From the NCBI GenBank assembly GCA_002317215.1, contig DCJD01000022.1, positions 8,703 through 16,973 of the forward strand: DNA of 8,271 bases. Reading direction: 5' to 3'. This document shows positions 6,186 to 8,271 of this stretch, piece by piece. This DNA is from Caryophanales bacterium UBA1709. Its GTDB lineage: Bacteria > Bacillota_I > Bacilli_A > RFN20 > UBA1709. The notes below the pieces were generated by a model. The model saw nothing but the letters and a program-made list of their open reading frames with translations. It was not told where the DNA came from and did not search any database. The first letter of the stretch is position 1. Every line of letters begins with the position of its first letter. Both the position numbers and the translations under genes were made by a program.

Positions 6186-6545
6186 ATGACAAAGTATCGT
6201 AAAAGAATATATGAAATCATTAATACTTCATGTTCGCATTTAAATGCTTATGATGTTTATGAAATCATAAAAAAAGAAATGCCAGATGTTGTTCTTGCAA
6301 CAATCTACAATAATCTAAATGCATTAGTAGATGAGCATATGATTAATAAAATATCTATTCCAGGTAAAATTGATCATTATGATAAGTTAGTAAAACATGA
6401 TCATCTTATCTGTAGTAGATGTGGGAAGTTAATTGATTTTAAATTTGAAGATTTAACTAAGAATCTAGAATCTCAAGCTCATGTTAGTATTGTTGGGTAT
6501 GATTTAAAAGCATTCATCATCTGTGATGAATGTAAAAACAAATAA
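6186..6545 (+). CDS. perR: PerR-like Fur-family peroxide-responsive repressor (short form)
   Basis: This 119-residue Fur-family protein has a winged helix-turn-helix (helix ATIYNNLNAL, 38-47) followed by the metal-binding dimerisation domain. Structural zinc would be held by Cys76-x2-Cys79 (CSRC) and Cys113-x2-Cys116 (CDEC). The regulatory metal site is represented by His18, His71, His73 and Asp84, with Asp66 probably filling the place of the PerR aspartate; peroxide oxidation of the histidines in such iron-bound sites releases DNA in known PerR proteins. It is about 25 residues shorter than Bacillus PerR, lacking most of the first helix. The start is secure: AAGGAG lies 6 bases upstream and an in-frame TAG directly precedes the ATG. 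The operator just upstream and the rubrerythrin gene 14 bases downstream support PerR over Fur or Zur, though metal choice cannot be proven here. Confidence 0.85.
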   Translation: MTKYRKRIYEIINTSCSHLNAYDVYEIIKKEMPDVVLATIYNNLNALVDEHMINKISIPGKIDHYDKLVKHDHLICSRCGKLIDFKFEDLTKNLESQAHVSIVGYDLKAFIICDECKNK

Positions 6546-6559
6546 AAAGGAGAATAAAT

Positions 6560-7093
6560 ATGGAACTAAAAGGTAGTAAAACAGAAAAGAATTTACAAGC
6601 TGCATTTGCAGGAGAAAGCCAAGCAAGAAACAAGTATACTTATTTTGCTAGCGTTGCTAAAAAAGAAGGTTATGAACAAATAGCCGCTCTATTCTTAGAA
6701 ACTGCAGACAACGAAAAAGAACATGCAAAAATGTGGTTTAAAGAACTAGGCGAATTAGGCGACACTGCTGCTAACCTATTACATGCTGCTGAAGGTGAAA
6801 ACTATGAATGGACAGATATGTATGAAGGATTTGCAAAAGATGCTGAAGAAGAAGGATTCAAAGCATTAGCTGCTAAATTTAGAGCTGTTGCTAAAATTGA
6901 AAAAAGACACGAAGAAAGATATAGAGCACTATTAAAGAATGTAGAAACTGCTCAAGTCTTTGAAAGAAGTGAAGTTAAGGTTTGGGAATGTAGAAACTGT
7001 GGACATATTGTTGTAGGAACTAAAGCACCAGAAGTTTGTCCAGTATGTGCTCATCCAAAAGCATACTTCGAAATCCACAAAGAAAATATCTAG
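6560..7093 (+). CDS. rbr: Rubrerythrin (non-haem diiron peroxidase)
   Basis: The 177-residue protein has the full rubrerythrin layout. A four-helix ferritin-like diiron domain (about 1-135) carries FAGESQAR (Glu19), ETADNEKEH (Glu52, His55), the acidic helix FAKDAEEEGF (91-100) and IEKRHEERY (Glu114, His117). A C-terminal rubredoxin-like domain follows, with Cys144-x2-Cys147 and Cys160-x2-Cys163 for one iron. Rubrerythrins reduce hydrogen peroxide to water in the cytoplasm of anaerobes, taking electrons through rubredoxin or an NADH-dependent donor. Its AAGGAG site (6547-6552) lies 7 bases before the ATG and it follows the PerR-like gene by 14 bases, so the two are co-transcribed from the Per-box promoter and should be induced by peroxide or oxygen. 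The family and function are firm; the electron donor is not visible here. Confidence 0.96.
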   Translation: MELKGSKTEKNLQAAFAGESQARNKYTYFASVAKKEGYEQIAALFLETADNEKEHAKMWFKELGELGDTAANLLHAAEGENYEWTDMYEGFAKDAEEEGFKALAAKFRAVAKIEKRHEERYRALLKNVETAQVFERSEVKVWECRNCGHIVVGTKAPEVCPVCAHPKAYFEIHKENI

Positions 7094-7104
7094 GATGAAA
7101 TAAC

Positions 7105-7136
7105 AAAAAAGACAAGTAATTTACTTGTCTTTTTTT
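7105..7136. terminator. Bidirectional terminator after rubrerythrin
   Basis: AAAAAAGACAAGT (7105-7117) pairs with ACTTGTCTTTTTT (7123-7135) around AATTT, with T continuing to 7136. Flanking A- and T-runs allow termination of the perR-rbr operon rightward and of the convergent HipA-type gene leftward; that gene stops 22 bases to its right. Confidence 0.9.
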
Positions 7137-7157
7137 GTAATATAGCATTAATGTTAT

Positions 7158-8249
7158 CTATTTATTTGATTTTAATGTTTTAATGATATTGTTAAGAATG
7201 TTCATATATTTTTCTTTATCTAAACCTATAACGCCAATTATTTCTTTTAAATCATCAATATTTGGATTCCCTTTATTTAATAGTGTCATTTCGTGTTCTA
7301 GTTTATTTGGGGTGGATGTGATGTCATAGAAAGGTGATAATCTATAAACTTTTCTAATATCATCATATATAAATGCAAAATTATGTCCATGATCATCTTT
7401 ATTAGATATTAAAACATTGAAACACATTCTATTATATATTTCATACAGTTCATCTTCGCTATTAGATATCTTACGAGATACTTGAAATAACAATTCGTAA
7501 GATAAATTTGGAATGCGATATGATGTTTCTAATAAGTTAGATAAAGATATCATATGAATTTTCTTACCATTATTTCTATCAAATCTTTTTGCACCAAAAT
7601 AACCCTTATTGATATTAGAACTAAATAATTTAAATTCATTAACATCAATCCCGCATTCCTTTGCGAGCATGTTATATTTGTATTCTTCCACACCGATATC
7701 TTTAGGATCTATACTGCTTGGAAATTTAACCAACCATTCTTGATTATCTATTTTTAGGTATGCTTTTGGGCTGGCTCCTCCGCTACTACCACCTAATTGA
7801 TATGCTTCATCTAAATAATCATCATTATCATCATATATCTTAGCGAATTTAATTGCTAAATCATCTAAGTTAATGTTATTAATAACATTATCATTAGAAT
7901 TGGCAGGAACATATGTTAAAGCTCCTTTAGAAAGATTATTTACTAATGATAATTTATCTAATATAGGTAGTGAGGAATAGTTAATACCTTTGGTTTTTAG
8001 GTATCTAGTGATTAATAGTTCTCCCCATCCATCTGGTAAAGAATCTAAAAATACTCCATATATTTCTTGGCTTGTATTTTGATGTTTATAAACCCTATCA
8101 GACAAAGGAAGGCTTAAAGGCGAGATTGAAAATCCTGTTTTTACCCAGTTTGAATCATATTGAAAATAAATCTGGTTATTTTCATTCTTTAACATTCCAA
8201 CCTTTATTGAGTTATAAAATACGCCTAAGTTAGTTATATTCAATTTCAT
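7158..8249 (-). CDS. hipA: HipA-family serine/threonine kinase (toxin-like)
   Basis: The 363-residue product has the N-terminal HipA module (about 1-110; FQYDSNWV, SPLSLPL, GVFLDSLPDGWG) and the C-terminal kinase. Kinase landmarks are the glycine/serine-rich loop LGGSSGGASPKA (152-163), the ATP-lysine motif WLVKFPS (Lys175), GAKRFDR, the catalytic segment NKDDHGHN (Asp285 and Asn290, matching Asp309 and Asn314 of E. coli HipA) and SPFYD (Asp309, the DFG-like aspartate). All key residues are present, so it should be active. E. coli HipA phosphorylates glutamyl-tRNA synthetase and causes dormancy; the target here is unknown. It is shorter than E. coli HipA (440). The start ATG 8249 has GGAGGA (8266-8261) 11 bases upstream. 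The usual HipB partner would be upstream, beyond the right edge. Both kinase modules are in one chain, so it is not a split HipS-HipT arrangement. Confidence 0.92.
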   Translation of the reverse strand: MKLNITNLGVFYNSIKVGMLKNENNQIYFQYDSNWVKTGFSISPLSLPLSDRVYKHQNTSQEIYGVFLDSLPDGWGELLITRYLKTKGINYSSLPILDKLSLVNNLSKGALTYVPANSNDNVINNINLDDLAIKFAKIYDDNDDYLDEAYQLGGSSGGASPKAYLKIDNQEWLVKFPSSIDPKDIGVEEYKYNMLAKECGIDVNEFKLFSSNINKGYFGAKRFDRNNGKKIHMISLSNLLETSYRIPNLSYELLFQVSRKISNSEDELYEIYNRMCFNVLISNKDDHGHNFAFIYDDIRKVYRLSPFYDITSTPNKLEHEMTLLNKGNPNIDDLKEIIGVIGLDKEKYMNILNNIIKTLKSNK

Positions 8250-8271
8250 TTTATAACATATCCTCCAAATT
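8246..8271 (-). CDS. Possible 3' end of a HipB-like gene overlapping hipA
   Basis: In the frame one base off from the kinase gene, the minus strand entering from the right edge reads FGGYVIK and stops at TGA, which overlaps the hipA ATG as ATGA. Such 4-base overlaps are usual in hipBA-type toxin-antitoxin operons, and an ending like this fits the C-terminus of small Xre-family antitoxins. Seven codons cannot prove it; an alternative is a plain intergenic leader. Confidence 0.3.

Noticed and set aside
1..8271. CRISPR array, tRNA, rRNA, IS element or riboswitch
   Set aside because: No regularly spaced repeats, no tRNA-like cloverleaf in the gaps, no transposase or terminal repeats, and all leaders are too short for a known riboswitch.

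Overview
The window is very AT-rich and densely coded. It looks like a low-GC, Gram-positive-type anaerobe of the Bacillota (Bacilli, Erysipelotrichia or RF39/Mollicutes-adjacent gut lineages). The clues are AAGGAG-type ribosome sites, TTGACA/TATAAT promoters, a Sec signal peptide with a C-terminal membrane anchor on a large surface protein, and a PerR-rubrerythrin pair typical of anaerobes. All tryptophans are TGG and no gene ends in TGA (TAA or TAG only), so the standard bacterial code is favoured over the Mycoplasma code. The taxonomic placement is inference.

Left part (1-2582): the last codons of an upstream gene and its terminator, then a consensus promoter with a perfect 20-base palindrome at the start of the transcript. 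This drives a 770-residue membrane-anchored surface protein with a beta-helix-like N-terminal part and what looks like an Ig-like domain split by a long insert. Next (2583-3940) is a phospholipid-type acyltransferase carrying an extra zinc ribbon and C-terminal domain. It converges on a small multi-pass membrane protein and shares a bidirectional terminator with it. That membrane gene is divergent from a second, larger multi-pass protein of the membrane-acyltransferase type. The two divergent genes share a 75-84 bp intergenic region with back-to-back extended -10 boxes.

Centre (5777-6185) has no intact gene. It holds a degenerate fragment of a RhuM-family gene (minus strand), truncated at both ends, followed by the promoter and a perfect 8-1-8 PerR-type operator of the next operon. 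That operon (6186-7093) encodes a short PerR-like Fur-family repressor and a rubrerythrin 14 bases downstream. The operator covers the predicted transcription start and abuts the ribosome site, so the pair is probably an autoregulated peroxide-defence unit.

Right part (7105-8271): a bidirectional terminator and, converging from the right, a HipA-family kinase gene. Its upstream partner, probably a HipB-like DNA-binding protein, would lie just beyond the window edge; a possible last few codons overlap the hipA start in ATGA fashion.

The genes are mostly single units separated by strong hairpin terminators that overlap or closely follow the stop codons. I see no convincing new multi-gene system. 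The best leads are the palindromic 5' leader element, the split Ig-like surface protein, the PerR box arrangement with a shortened PerR, the RhuM remnant and the edge-cut HipA locus.
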